Shown piece after piece: positions 15,436 to 24,191 of a DNA stretch of 64,000 nt. The position numbers and the translations under genes are program-made. The notes under the pieces were generated by a model that was not told where the DNA came from, did no database searches, and was given only the letters and a program-made list of their open reading frames with translations. Origin of the DNA: Prauserella aidingensis (GTDB lineage Bacteria; Actinomycetota; Actinomycetes; Mycobacteriales; Pseudonocardiaceae); NCBI RefSeq assembly GCF_024171865.1, contig NZ_JAMTCN010000002.1, positions 372,001 through 436,000 of the forward strand, given 5' to 3'. Position 1 is the first letter of the stretch. Each line of letters begins with the position of its first letter.

Positions 15436-16128
15436 TCACGCCGCGCGGTGAGTCTCCACGGCGCCGGCGAGATCGTCGAGCACGGCGATGTTGAGCTCGA
15501 ACGCGCGGAGGGTCTCGGCCATGATCCGCTCGTGTTCGGCCTCGTCCCACGGCGCCGCGTCGAGCAGTGCCCGGTACCGCGTGCGGAACGCCGACGGACT
15601 GCCGAGCGCCCCGAAGTCGTAGAACCGCGAGCCGGGACCCGTCACGCCGTACGTCCGCTCCAACAGTTTGCCGACCACCTGGCCGCCGGCGAGGTCCCCG
15701 AGATACCGCGTGTAGTGGTGTGCGACGAACCCGCCCGCCCAGTCGTAGGCGACCTCGCGCAGCCGCTCGACGTAGGCCCGTGTGGCAGGCGTCGGCGTGA
15801 TGCGGTCGCGCCAACCCGGTCCCGCGAGCCGCTCGAGATCCACGACGAGGGCCTGCGTGCGGTGCAGCTCCGGCACGACGAACGGTGCGCCGATCTCGTC
15901 AGAGGCCATCGTGTCGGCGGCGTCCTCGAGGGTCGAGTAGATGAAGTAGTACTGCTCGGCCAGCCTCGTGTAGCCCTCGAGCGTCAGCCGCCCGTCCAGC
16001 AGCGCGTTCATGTAGCGGGAGTGGTGCGCGCGGTCGTGCACCTCGCGGGTCGAGTGCCGCAGTACCTGCGAGAACGGCGCCTGCGACTCGGTCTCCGGCT
16101 GTCCGGGGTGCACTGCCTGGTCGGTCAC
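15436..16128 (-). CDS. Heme oxygenase (biliverdin-producing)
   Basis: A 230-residue canonical alpha-helical heme oxygenase that opens heme to biliverdin, CO and ferrous iron. The proximal helix STREVHDRAHHSRYM supplies the axial His (about residue 31) and the distal helix signature is YLGDLAGGQVVGK. Length fits bacterial HmuO. GTG 16128 is favoured because GGGAGG lies 5 bases upstream; a TTG at 16152 would lie inside the operator palindrome and is unlikely. It lies 40 bases downstream of a TetR gene with a perfect palindrome between them, so the TetR protein probably represses it. Confidence 0.94.
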   Translation of the reverse strand: MTDQAVHPGQPETESQAPFSQVLRHSTREVHDRAHHSRYMNALLDGRLTLEGYTRLAEQYYFIYSTLEDAADTMASDEIGAPFVVPELHRTQALVVDLERLAGPGWRDRITPTPATRAYVERLREVAYDWAGGFVAHHYTRYLGDLAGGQVVGKLLERTYGVTGPGSRFYDFGALGSPSAFRTRYRALLDAAPWDEAEHERIMAETLRAFELNIAVLDDLAGAVETHRAA

Positions 16129-16142
16129 GACGCCTCCCGCGC

Positions 16143-16163
16143 TTTCTGACAACGTGTCAGAAA
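16143..16163. promoter_or_regulatory. TetR-type operator before heme oxygenase
   Basis: Perfect inverted repeat: TTTCTGACA (16143-16151) and TGTCAGAAA (16155-16163) around a 3-base centre. It lies in the 40-base gap between the TetR stop and the heme oxygenase start. Its TGACA/TGTCA half-sites are typical of TetR operators. Confidence 0.75.
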
Positions 16164-16168
16164 CGAGC

Positions 16169-16798
16169 CTAGCCGTGAGTGGGCGCCTCCGGCGATGCTT
16201 CGCGCGGAATTACTCCGACCGCGCGCGACACGAACGCCACCGCGAGCTCGATCGCCTGCGGCAGTTCCTCCGGCGGGACGTCGACGACCTGGCGGGCACC
16301 GAGTGCCGCGCTGACCATCGGCGCGAGCACCGCGACGTCCTGCCGCGGCCAACGGCCACGGTCCATGCCCTCGGCGAGGATGTCGGTGAGCATGCGGCCG
16401 ATCGGGTCGGCGTGCGCGGCGATGCGGCGGTACGACGACGGCGCGAGCGCCGAGGCCAGCGTCGCACCGGGCGGCAGGTGGTAGTCGGCGAGCGTCTCCA
16501 GCTGCAGGCGCGCGAACACGGCGAGCTTGTCGGCAGGGTCGTCGACCGCGTCGACGGCGTCGGTCAGCCGCGTGACGTACCGGGCGACCTCGTCCTCCAC
16601 GAACTCGACCAGCAGGTGCTCGCGGTCGGGGAAGTGGTTGTAGATCGCGGTGCGGCCCACGCCCGCCTCCGCGGCGACCCCGGACAGCGTGATCGCGTCG
16701 AACCCGCGCTCGTACAGCTGGTTCCGGAGGGCGTCGAACACCTTCTCGCGCACCTGCCTGCGGTGCTCGTCCAGCGAGCTTCCGATGATCTTCGGCAT
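16169..16798 (-). CDS. TetR-family repressor
   Basis: A 209-residue regulator with an N-terminal TetR HTH (ITLSGVAAEAGVGRTAIYNH, then FPDREHLL) at about residues 35-65 and a helical ligand domain of ~140 residues. GAAAGG precedes ATG 16798. The heme oxygenase gene follows on the same strand after a perfect palindrome, so it likely senses heme, biliverdin or another inducer and controls that gene; ligand is inference only. Its own upstream region holds a 17-bp direct duplication. Confidence 0.92.
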   Translation of the reverse strand: MPKIIGSSLDEHRRQVREKVFDALRNQLYERGFDAITLSGVAAEAGVGRTAIYNHFPDREHLLVEFVEDEVARYVTRLTDAVDAVDDPADKLAVFARLQLETLADYHLPPGATLASALAPSSYRRIAAHADPIGRMLTDILAEGMDRGRWPRQDVAVLAPMVSAALGARQVVDVPPEELPQAIELAVAFVSRAVGVIPREASPEAPTHG

Positions 16799-16811
16799 CG
16801 CCGCGCCTTTC

Positions 16812-16845
16812 GTCGCCGGGCCGGAGTGGTCGCCGGGCCGGAGTG
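16812..16845. repeat. 17-bp perfect direct duplication
   Basis: GTCGCCGGGCCGGAGTG occurs twice without a spacer (16812-16828 and 16829-16845), filling the gap between the GCS2-like stop and the TetR start. Confidence 0.8.
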
Positions 16846-18342
16846 TCAGCCTACCGGCCAGTCGTGCACCGGCCTGCCCTCGCGCGCCAGTTCGAGGTAG
16901 TCGCCGAGCATCACGGCCAGGGCCGACTCCCGGTTCAATCCACGGTCCTGCGCCGCGGCGACGGCCTCGCGCTGCCACACGCTGCCGTTCCGCTTGGTGA
17001 CGCAGCGGCGCTCGATGATCCCGAGGTAGCGGTCGATCACGGTCGCCGACACCCCGGAACTGCGCAGTCCCTCGTGCGCCAGCGGCAACAGCACCCGCAG
17101 TGCGAGCTCGTCGGGCGGGATCGAGCCGATGCCGGGCCAGTAGAACTGTGCGTCGAACCCGTGCCGCGCGCCCGCGTGCAGGTTCTGCTCGGCCGCCTGG
17201 AACGACATGCGCGTCCACACGGGCCGTTCCTCCTCGGTCAGCGCGCGCTGGGCGCCGTAGAACAGGGCCGCGTTGGCCATCATGTCCACGACCGTCGGAC
17301 CCGCGGGCAGTACCCGGTTCTCCACCCGCAGGTGCGGCGCCCCGTCCACCACGTCGTACACCGGCCGGTTCCACCGCCACACCGTCCCGTTGTGCAGCCG
17401 CAGTTCGGTCAACCGCGGCACTCTGCCGTCGGCGAGCGCGTCCATCGGGTCCTCGTCGTCGGTCTCCGGCAGCAGGCCGGGGAAGTAGCGCAGGTTCTCC
17501 TCGAACAGATCGAAGATCGAGGTGATCCACCGTTCGCCGAACCACACGCGCGGGCGCACGCCCTGGTTCTTCAGCTCGTCCGGGCGGGTGTCGGTGGCCT
17601 GCAGGAACAGCGGGATCCGGGTCTCGGCCCACAACGACTTGCCGAGCAGGAACGGCGAGTTCGCCCCGAGCGCCACCTGCGGACCCGCCAGGCACTGCGC
17701 GGCGTTCCAGTGCGGGGCGAAGTCGTCGGGCGCCACCTGCAGGTGCAGCTGCACCGAGGTGCACGCCGCTTCGGGGAGGATCGACTCGGCGTAGGTGTGC
17801 AGGTCCTCGGTCTGTCCGCCCGGCAGGCCCGCGCCTTCCAGCGACAGCAGTGGGCATTCGCCGCGGGTGGCGAGGATGCGGTCGTTGAGCAGGGCGTAGC
17901 GCGGGTTGTCGGTCAGCCACTTCTGGTCGAAGTGCTCGTTGCCGAGCGTCGGCAGGATGCCGATCATGGCCACCTGGGCGCCCTTGCCGCCCGCCTTGGC
18001 CTCCGCACGGCCGAGGTGTGCGTTCAGGTCCCCTTCGAGCCGCAACGCAGACTCGCCGTCCAGCGGGCGCGGCGGGACGTTGAGTTCGATGTTGTGCTGC
18101 GAGAGCTCGGTCGTGAACAGCTCGTCGTCGATCGAGGCCAGCACGGCCGCGTTCGACATCGACGGGCGCATAGCCCTGTCGACGAGGTTCAGCTCGACCT
18201 CGAGGCCGATGTGTTTGCGCGGGAACGTGAAGTGCTGTTCGGCGAGCATGCGGGCGAAGGTGTCGAGGCAGCGTTGCATCTTGTCGCGGTACCGGCCTCG
18301 TTCGTGTGGGGGACGGCTTCTCGGAGCGACGTCCTGACCCAT
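16846..18342 (-). CDS. GCS2-type glutamate-cysteine ligase-like protein
   Basis: A 498-residue ATP-dependent carboxylate-amine ligase of the GCS2 fold. Diagnostic stretches are IGLEVELNLVD near the N-terminus, ELSQHNIELNVPPRPL, CTSVQLHLQVAPDDFAPHWN, LTELRLHNGTVWRWNRPVYD and PHLRVENRVLPAGPTVVDM. Members join glutamate to cysteine or another amine; in actinobacteria candidates include the ergothioneine enzyme EgtA, but this protein is longer and no other ergothioneine gene is nearby. GGAGG precedes ATG 18342 with ideal spacing; GTG 18348 is too close. Family assignment secure, product uncertain. Confidence 0.82.
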   Translation of the reverse strand: MGQDVAPRSRPPHERGRYRDKMQRCLDTFARMLAEQHFTFPRKHIGLEVELNLVDRAMRPSMSNAAVLASIDDELFTTELSQHNIELNVPPRPLDGESALRLEGDLNAHLGRAEAKAGGKGAQVAMIGILPTLGNEHFDQKWLTDNPRYALLNDRILATRGECPLLSLEGAGLPGGQTEDLHTYAESILPEAACTSVQLHLQVAPDDFAPHWNAAQCLAGPQVALGANSPFLLGKSLWAETRIPLFLQATDTRPDELKNQGVRPRVWFGERWITSIFDLFEENLRYFPGLLPETDDEDPMDALADGRVPRLTELRLHNGTVWRWNRPVYDVVDGAPHLRVENRVLPAGPTVVDMMANAALFYGAQRALTEEERPVWTRMSFQAAEQNLHAGARHGFDAQFYWPGIGSIPPDELALRVLLPLAHEGLRSSGVSATVIDRYLGIIERRCVTKRNGSVWQREAVAAAQDRGLNRESALAVMLGDYLELAREGRPVHDWPVG

Positions 18343-18564
18343 CGGCACCTTCCTCCCGAGTAACCGCGACGTCTTCTACCGCGGTGTTTTCCGCGGCAGA
18401 AAGCGACGTTGGCACATGCCGCGCGTGTCGGACCAGCGGCCAAACCGGTGCACTGCGGGGGTGTTCGCCTCACAGTCTGCGAGGGGCCTTCGTTCGCACG
18501 AACGGCGTACCCGACGTTCGGAGCACCGATACCCGCGCAACAGGTGCAATGGGACACTCTGCGA

Positions 18565-19461
18565 GTGGCCGGCTCAGTGCAGTTGATCTACACCGACGAC
18601 GTCGGGGACCCGCGGCTCGACGAGTTCCGCGACCTCACGACCGCCGACCGCAGGCCCGACAGGCCGGGCGGGCGTGGGCTCGTGATCGCGGAGGGAACCG
18701 TCGTGGTGCGCAGGCTCGTCGAGTCGCCGTATCCGGTGCGGGCGCTGCTCGGCGTGCAGCGCCGGATCGAGGAGCTGCACCCCGACCTCGACGAGCTCGA
18801 CGTGCCCGCGTACGTCACGTCCGCCGACGTGATGGCGGGCGTCGTGGGGTTCCACCTCAACCGCGGCGTGCTCGCCACAGCGGACAAGGTTCCGCAGCCG
18901 TCGGTCGCCGAGCTCGTCCGCGACGCCGGCGTGATCGCCGTGCTCGAAGGCGTCGGCGACCACGAGAACCTCGGCGCGCTGTTCCGCAACGCCGCCGCGC
19001 TCGGCGTCGACGGCGTGCTGCTCGGCCCGGGTTGTTCCGATCCGCTGTACCGCCGCAGCGTGCGCGTCTCGATGGGGCACGTGCTGCGCGTGCCGTTCGC
19101 CGTGGCGAGCGGGCCCGCGGAGTGGAAGGCCGCGCTGGACGTCGTGCGGGATGCGGGGTTCCGGCTGGCCGCGCTGACCCCGAGGCCGGGATCCGTGCCG
19201 CTGTGGGAGGCCGCGGGAGACGAGAAGGTGGCGCTCATGCTGGGATCGGAGGGCCATGGCCTCTCCGACGAGGCCCTCGCCGCGGCCGACGTCGCCGTGT
19301 CGGTGCCGATGGCCGACGGGGTCGACTCGCTCAACGTCGCGACGACCGGCGCGGTGGCGTTCTACGAACTCACCGTGCGCAGGGAAGCAGTGCGCAAGGA
19401 GGCGGCGCGCAGGGAAGCAGCGGCGGGAAGGGAAGGAGCGGTCGCGCATGCACGGCGCTGA
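18565..19461 (+). CDS. TrmH/SpoU-family RNA 2'-O-methyltransferase
   Basis: A 298-residue SPOUT methyltransferase that would methylate ribose 2'-OH of tRNA or rRNA using SAM. All three SpoU motifs are clear: motif 1 ENLGALFRNAAALGVDGVLL, motif 2 KVALMLGSEGHGLSD, motif 3 VSVPMADGVDSLNVATTGAV, forming the knotted SAM site. An N-terminal ~100-residue substrate-binding domain starts IYTDDVGDPRLDEFRDL. The C-terminus carries a short basic repeat (RREAVRKEAARREAA). The gene overlaps the DUF2537 start by 14 bases. GTG 18565 chosen; GTG 18577 is possible. The target RNA is not predictable. Confidence 0.9.
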   Translation: MAGSVQLIYTDDVGDPRLDEFRDLTTADRRPDRPGGRGLVIAEGTVVVRRLVESPYPVRALLGVQRRIEELHPDLDELDVPAYVTSADVMAGVVGFHLNRGVLATADKVPQPSVAELVRDAGVIAVLEGVGDHENLGALFRNAAALGVDGVLLGPGCSDPLYRRSVRVSMGHVLRVPFAVASGPAEWKAALDVVRDAGFRLAALTPRPGSVPLWEAAGDEKVALMLGSEGHGLSDEALAAADVAVSVPMADGVDSLNVATTGAVAFYELTVRREAVRKEAARREAAAGREGAVAHARR

Positions 19462-20164
19462 GCTGGAACTCGACGTGCGTGGTGATCGCGCGGTGCTGAC
19501 GGGCACGGCCGGCCGCGAGGCCGATCCCGCCGCGTTCTCCCTCGGCGACGAGCTGACCGACGCGCTGCACGAGTGGGCGCGCGTGTCGGCCGTGGTGGGT
19601 GCGGGCGGTTCCCGCGTCGTGGACCCGGCCGTATCGGGCGGCCAGGGCGACGCGGACGCCGGTGCGGCGGTCGTCGCGCACCGTGGCAGGCAGCTCGCGG
19701 GTCGCGTCGCGGCCGCTCTCGGCGTGACGGTGAGTTACCGAGACCCGGTCGCGGCTCGCACGTTCGTCGCCGTGCCTCCCGTCGACGACGACGACGGCGA
19801 TACCGACTCCGCTGCGGCCGAGGCCGTGGCGGGAGCGGGACGTGGGCACGGCAGGTTCGACGCACTCGCCGAGTGGTGGCGGCTGCAGGCGGAGCGGAAT
19901 CCCGGACCGGTGCCGTGGGGAACCGGCGTACTGGTCGGGGTGTTCTTCGCCGCCGTGATGATCGTGGCGATGCTCGCATTGGCCGGTGCGCTGGCCTCGG
20001 CGACGCACGGGCTCGTGGCGGTCGTGGCGGCGCTGGTGGTGACCGCGGGCCTCACGCCGTCGCTGTGGCTGGGCAGGAACGTGCCGGTGGTGCGCTGGGT
20101 CGTCGGCGGGGTCGCGACCGGAATCGCCGTTTCGTGGATCGGCGTCCTCGTCATCGCCCTCTGA
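19448..20164 (+). CDS. DUF2537 family membrane protein
   Basis: A 238-residue protein with a soluble N-terminal half (~150 residues) and three hydrophobic helices at the C-terminus: GVLVGVFFAAVMIVAMLALAG, a second AVVAALVVTAGLT, and VVGGVATGIAVSWIGVLVIA. This is the arrangement of actinobacterial DUF2537 proteins, function unknown, regularly found next to a TrmH/SpoU gene. ATG 19448 has GGAAGGAG upstream. The 14-base overlap with the methyltransferase indicates one operon. Confidence 0.85.
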   Translation: MHGAELELDVRGDRAVLTGTAGREADPAAFSLGDELTDALHEWARVSAVVGAGGSRVVDPAVSGGQGDADAGAAVVAHRGRQLAGRVAAALGVTVSYRDPVAARTFVAVPPVDDDDGDTDSAAAEAVAGAGRGHGRFDALAEWWRLQAERNPGPVPWGTGVLVGVFFAAVMIVAMLALAGALASATHGLVAVVAALVVTAGLTPSLWLGRNVPVVRWVVGGVATGIAVSWIGVLVIAL

Positions 20165-20419
20165 GTCGGTCGTCCCCGGGATCGGCTCGCCGCACCCTCC
20201 TGGCTCGAGTGTGAAACCGGTCACGAAAAACGCCGGGCGAGAACGGACATTCGCGCCAGTGTGGACAGTGCACAGGCGCAGGTCAGTGAGCCGATCTCCC
20301 GGGGTGCGACTGCTCACGAGTCGGTAACGACCAGGTCGGAGTCTTGCCGAGGGGGTCGCGCGCGGGTATTGGGGCGGTCGGCGCAGGGGGCCGTTCGGGG
20401 GACCGGTACTTTACGCCTC

Positions 20420-21364
20420 ATGGCTTCGTCGAATCCTCAAGACGTGTGCAACGTCGTCGTCACCGGTGGCAGCGGTTTCATCGGGCGCGCGGTCGTCGCG
20501 AAGTTCCGCGAACGCGGCGCGCTGGTCACGGTCATCGACAGGGAACCGTCCCCGTATCCCGACGACGAGGGTGTCGTCCACGTCCAGGGCGACCTGAAGG
20601 ACGCCGCCGTGCGCGAGCAGGCGATCAAGCCCGGTGTCGACGGCATCATCCACCTCGCCGCGATCACGTCGGTGCTCAAGTCGGTCGAGATGCCGGCGGA
20701 GACGTACGCCGAGAACGTCGCGATCACCCACGAGCTGCTCGAACTCGCCCGGATCAACGAGGTGCCGAGGTTCATCCTCGCCTCGACGAACGCCGTCGTC
20801 GGCGACGTCGGCACGGCCACGATCACCCCGGACCTGCCGCTCGCCCCGCTCACGCCGTACGGCGCGACGAAGGCCGCCTGCGAGATGCTCATGTCGGGCT
20901 ACGCGGGCGCCTACGGGGTCAGGACGACGGCGCTGCGGTTCACGAACGTCTACGGCCCCGGCATGTCGCACAAGGACAGCTTCATCCCGCGCCTGATGCG
21001 CGCCGCCCTGCAGGGCGAGGGCGTGAAGGTCTACGGCGACGGGCAGCAGAAGCGCGACCTCGTCTTCCTCGACGACATCGTCTCCGGCATCACGGGTGCG
21101 TGGGACACGCAGTACGTCGGACGTGCGATCCTCGGCGGCGGCAGGTCGGTGTCGGTGCTGGACATGATCGACGGCGTGCGCGCGGTGACGGGTGCGGAGA
21201 TCCCGGTCGAACACGTGCCGGCACCGGGTGGTGAGATGCCGGCCGTGATCGTCGACGTCTCGGGTAGCGCCGACACGATCGGGTACACCCCGTCGTACGA
21301 CCTCAAGGCCGGGCTCGCCGCGACCTGGGAGTACTTCCAGAAGGCCGCAGCGGCCACCGGCTGA
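20420..21364 (+). CDS. NAD-dependent epimerase/dehydratase (extended SDR)
   Basis: A 314-residue nucleotide-sugar epimerase/dehydratase-type SDR. TGGSGFIGRA at residues ~13-22 is the NAD-binding glycine motif, GDLKD and HLAAITSV follow, and the catalytic pair is YGATK; RFTNVYGPG and QQKRDLVFLDDIV are sugar-nucleotide epimerase signatures. It most resembles UDP-glucose 4-epimerase-like enzymes, so a cytosolic UDP-sugar is the likely substrate. TACTTT at 20407-20412 ends 7 bases before the ATG, suggesting a leaderless mRNA. The next gene is a membrane glycosyltransferase fusion 42 bases downstream. Confidence 0.9.
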   Translation: MASSNPQDVCNVVVTGGSGFIGRAVVAKFRERGALVTVIDREPSPYPDDEGVVHVQGDLKDAAVREQAIKPGVDGIIHLAAITSVLKSVEMPAETYAENVAITHELLELARINEVPRFILASTNAVVGDVGTATITPDLPLAPLTPYGATKAACEMLMSGYAGAYGVRTTALRFTNVYGPGMSHKDSFIPRLMRAALQGEGVKVYGDGQQKRDLVFLDDIVSGITGAWDTQYVGRAILGGGRSVSVLDMIDGVRAVTGAEIPVEHVPAPGGEMPAVIVDVSGSADTIGYTPSYDLKAGLAATWEYFQKAAAATG

Positions 21365-21406
21365 GCCGCCACCCGCCGAGCCGACCGACGAGAGAGACCG
21401 CCGAGA

Positions 21407-23683
21407 GTGTCCACCTTTCTCCGCCGTCACTGGTTGCTGCTGTTGCTGCTGGCCGGCGGCGTTGCCCTGCGTGTCGTGACCTGGCTGGCGTACCAGCCGG
21501 CTCTGCTCTACATCGACACGTTCCGCTACCTGGGCAACCTGGAGGAACTGCGGCCGACGGATCTCAACCCGCTCGGGTACACGCTCCTGCTCAAGTTCCT
21601 GCTCGAGTTCGGCGGGTTCGCATGGGTGCAGGCCGTCCAGCACCTCGTGGGCATCCTGCTGGCACTGGCGCTGTACCGGCTGACGATGCGCTACACCGAC
21701 CGCGGCTGGCTCGCGGCGATCGTGGCCGCGCCGGTGCTGGTGGACGCCTACCAGCTGCAGATCGAAGCGAATCTCATGTCCGAGATCCTCTTCCAGGCGC
21801 TGCTGGTGGGCATGCTCTGGGCTCTGCTCTCGCGCGGGGAGCTGACGTGGAAGCGTGCCGCGCTCGCAGGTGCACTGCTCGCGGCCGCGGTGCTCACCCG
21901 CACGATCGGCCTCGTCGTCGCGGTGCCGTTCGGGCTCTTCCTCCTGTTCGCGTTCGGCGGGCTGAAGACGTGGAAGACGCGTGCCGGTCGCAGGCACGTC
22001 GCGGGCAGGACGCTCGCGGGCCTGGCAGGGGTGGTGCTCGTGCTGTTCGGCTACATGTCGTACTACGCGGTCCACGCAGGCCAGTTCGGGCTCACCGGCG
22101 CCACGAACAACGTGCTCTACGGCCGTACGGCCACGTTCGCCGACTGCAGCAAGCTGCCCGACGACGAGGGCCTGCGGCTGATGTGCCCGGAGGAACCGCT
22201 CGACGAGCGCCAGTCGGTCGACTACTACACGCACTTCCAGTACGGCTCGGCGGACTGGCCGGAGGAACCGCTCCCCGACGAACGCGACAAGGCGACCCTG
22301 GCGCGGCAGTTCTCCTACTGGGTCATCCTGCATCAGCCGCTGGACCTGATCGGCGAAGTGCTCTACGACTTCGGCAAGAACTTCGTCCCGGTCAAGGAGA
22401 CGTTCCACAACGACGTCCCCGCGGAACGATGGCATTTCCAGTCGCACTATCCGTACCACGATGTGGGGACGGAGACGCCTCAGGTGTACCAGGCGTGGAC
22501 GCTCGCTTATGATGACGAGTTGCCGCACGCCGATCGGGCGCTCGCGTCCTTCATGCGTGATTATCAACAGAACGGCGGCTACACCTGGGGCCCGCTTCTC
22601 GCGGTGTTCCTGTTGTTGGGCATCCTGGGTGCGGTCGGAGTAGGAAAGGCACGCAGATCGCCGCTGAGGTCCGGTGCGTTCCTCGGCACCGGCAGCGCGC
22701 TCATCATCCTGGCGGGTTCATCCGCGTTCGAGTTCTCCTGGAGGTATCAGTTGCCTGCGCTCGTCCTGCTGCCGATCGGCGGCGTGTTGGGTCTGGCCGC
22801 GATGTTCGGAATGGGGAAGAAGCCCGCTGGAAGCGGCCGTCGTCCCAAGATGGACGACTACCCCGACGACGTCGACACCGCGGCCGTGTCCGAGTTCCGT
22901 AGCCGATACGGCGAAGCACCGCTCAGCCCGCTCGTGGTCGTCATCGCGGCCTACAACGAGGCCAAGGGCATCACGCCGGTGCTGCAGAACATGCCCACCC
23001 ACTGCGGTGACATCCCGGTCTCGACGCTCGTGGTCGTCGACGGTGCGACCGACGGCACGGCCGAGATCGCGCGGGAGGCGGGCGCGTACGTCTGCGAGGC
23101 GCCGAAGAACCGCGGTCAGGGCGGTGCGCTGCGGCTGGGCTACCACCTCGCCAACGAGTGCGGGGCCGACTGGGTCGTCACGACCGACGCCGACGGCCAG
23201 TACGACAACAACGAGCTGCCGATGCTCATGAAGCCGCTACTCGACGGCACCGCGGACTTCGTGACCGGTTCGCGCCGGCTGGGCTCCGGCAAGTACGACA
23301 GCAGCGTGCGGTGGCTGGGCGTGCGGGTGTTCGCGTGGCTGGCGTCGATCCTCACGATGCAGAAGATCACCGACACCTCGTTCGGCTTCCGCGCGATGCC
23401 CGCCGACCTGGGGGCGTCCGTGACGCTGCGCGAGCCGCAGTACCAGGCGTCGGAGCTGCTGCTCGGGGTCATGGCGAAGGGGGCGCGGGTGCTCGAGGTG
23501 CCGATGACCATGGAGCTGCGGAACAACGGCGCCAGCAAGAAGGGCGGCAGCATCAAGTACGGCGCGAACTACTCGCGCGTGATGCTCGGGACCTGGCTGC
23601 GGGAGTACGTCCTCCGCGGCGGCAAGCGCAGGCCGTACGTGCGCAGGACCGCGCCGCAGACCGACGAGCGCAAACCGGCCTGA
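21407..23683 (+). CDS. GT-C membrane glycosyltransferase fused to a GT2 polyprenyl-phosphate sugar synthase domain
   Basis: A 758-residue fusion. Residues 1-~475 form a polytopic GT-C-like domain: TM1, then LLYIDTFRYLGNLEEL with the Asp expected of polyprenyl-phosphate-sugar-using enzymes, about 8-10 helices and a large exterior loop. From about residue 505 a GT2 domain follows with SPLVVVIAAYNEAKG, STLVVVDGATDGTAEIA, the DxD motif TTDADGQYDNNEL (~residues 592-604) and TDTSFGFRAM, as in DPM1/GtrB-type polyprenyl-phosphate sugar synthases. Together these suggest that one polypeptide both loads a lipid carrier and transfers the sugar outside. GTG 21407 follows GAGAGA. A hairpin ends the unit. 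Confidence 0.88.
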   Translation: MSTFLRRHWLLLLLLAGGVALRVVTWLAYQPALLYIDTFRYLGNLEELRPTDLNPLGYTLLLKFLLEFGGFAWVQAVQHLVGILLALALYRLTMRYTDRGWLAAIVAAPVLVDAYQLQIEANLMSEILFQALLVGMLWALLSRGELTWKRAALAGALLAAAVLTRTIGLVVAVPFGLFLLFAFGGLKTWKTRAGRRHVAGRTLAGLAGVVLVLFGYMSYYAVHAGQFGLTGATNNVLYGRTATFADCSKLPDDEGLRLMCPEEPLDERQSVDYYTHFQYGSADWPEEPLPDERDKATLARQFSYWVILHQPLDLIGEVLYDFGKNFVPVKETFHNDVPAERWHFQSHYPYHDVGTETPQVYQAWTLAYDDELPHADRALASFMRDYQQNGGYTWGPLLAVFLLLGILGAVGVGKARRSPLRSGAFLGTGSALIILAGSSAFEFSWRYQLPALVLLPIGGVLGLAAMFGMGKKPAGSGRRPKMDDYPDDVDTAAVSEFRSRYGEAPLSPLVVVIAAYNEAKGITPVLQNMPTHCGDIPVSTLVVVDGATDGTAEIAREAGAYVCEAPKNRGQGGALRLGYHLANECGADWVVTTDADGQYDNNELPMLMKPLLDGTADFVTGSRRLGSGKYDSSVRWLGVRVFAWLASILTMQKITDTSFGFRAMPADLGASVTLREPQYQASELLLGVMAKGARVLEVPMTMELRNNGASKKGGSIKYGANYSRVMLGTWLREYVLRGGKRRPYVRRTAPQTDERKPA

Positions 23684-23710
23684 ACGGCCTCCTGAGGCGA
23701 GGAGAACGAC

Positions 23711-23753
23711 GAGCGGCCCCTGGGACCCGGCGACGGGCTCCCAGGGGCCGCTC
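23711..23753. terminator. Terminator hairpin after the glycosyltransferase
   Basis: GAGCGGCCCCTGGGA (23711-23725) pairs perfectly with TCCCAGGGGCCGCTC (23739-23753), a 15-bp stem starting 28 bases past the stop codon. Confidence 0.85.
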
Positions 23754-24119
23754 GCTGTCGTCTGGCGGCATTTCAGGGGCGACTCCGCCGGAGGTGGCGG
23801 CCTGCGGAGTCTCGGGGTCGGTCGTGCCGGGCGGCCGTGTCGAGGCGTTGTCCGGACGCGGCCGGAAACGAGGCACTATCTGGACGCGGTCGTAAATTTG
23901 CCTCGTGGGGGAAATCGGAAAATCCACCCACGCGCGGAAACGGACATCGGATCACGGCTCACCGCCTTCCGGTTCCGTCGAACCGAAAATCCGACGGTGA
24001 ATTGTCCACATTTCTCCCCGCGCCGCCGTGCCCTTCCCCGTGTCGCCGTGCCCGGGAGGATCGCAAAACCGGCCGTGTCTCCACCTCGAAGATGCCCCGT
24101 ACGGGTGAGGTGGGCGTAC
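23754..24119. other. Gene-free region with an AT-richer patch
   Basis: No gene can be supported. It contains a 28-bp tandem duplication (23841-23896) and then ~125 bases that are clearly less GC-rich than the surroundings, with a small inverted repeat CGGTTC/GAACCG near 23970. It may be a remnant of inserted DNA or hold an unrecognised RNA; nothing more is visible. Confidence 0.5.
23841..23896. repeat. 28-bp degenerate tandem duplication
   Basis: Two adjacent 28-base units both begin CGAGGC and share GGACGCGG and CG-AAA at the same offsets, with about seven differences between them. Confidence 0.6.
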
Positions 24120-24161
24120 GACGAGGGCCCGGCCACCGGGTGTGGTGACCGGGCCCTCGTC
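24120..24161 (-). terminator. Terminator hairpin of the GtrA gene
   Basis: GACGAGGGCCCGG (24120-24132) pairs with CCGGGCCCTCGTC (24149-24161), a perfect 13-bp stem 30 bases beyond the minus-strand stop at 24192. Confidence 0.8.
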
Positions 24162-24191
24162 GTGGGTCCTCGGGACGCGCCGTCGGCGGGC

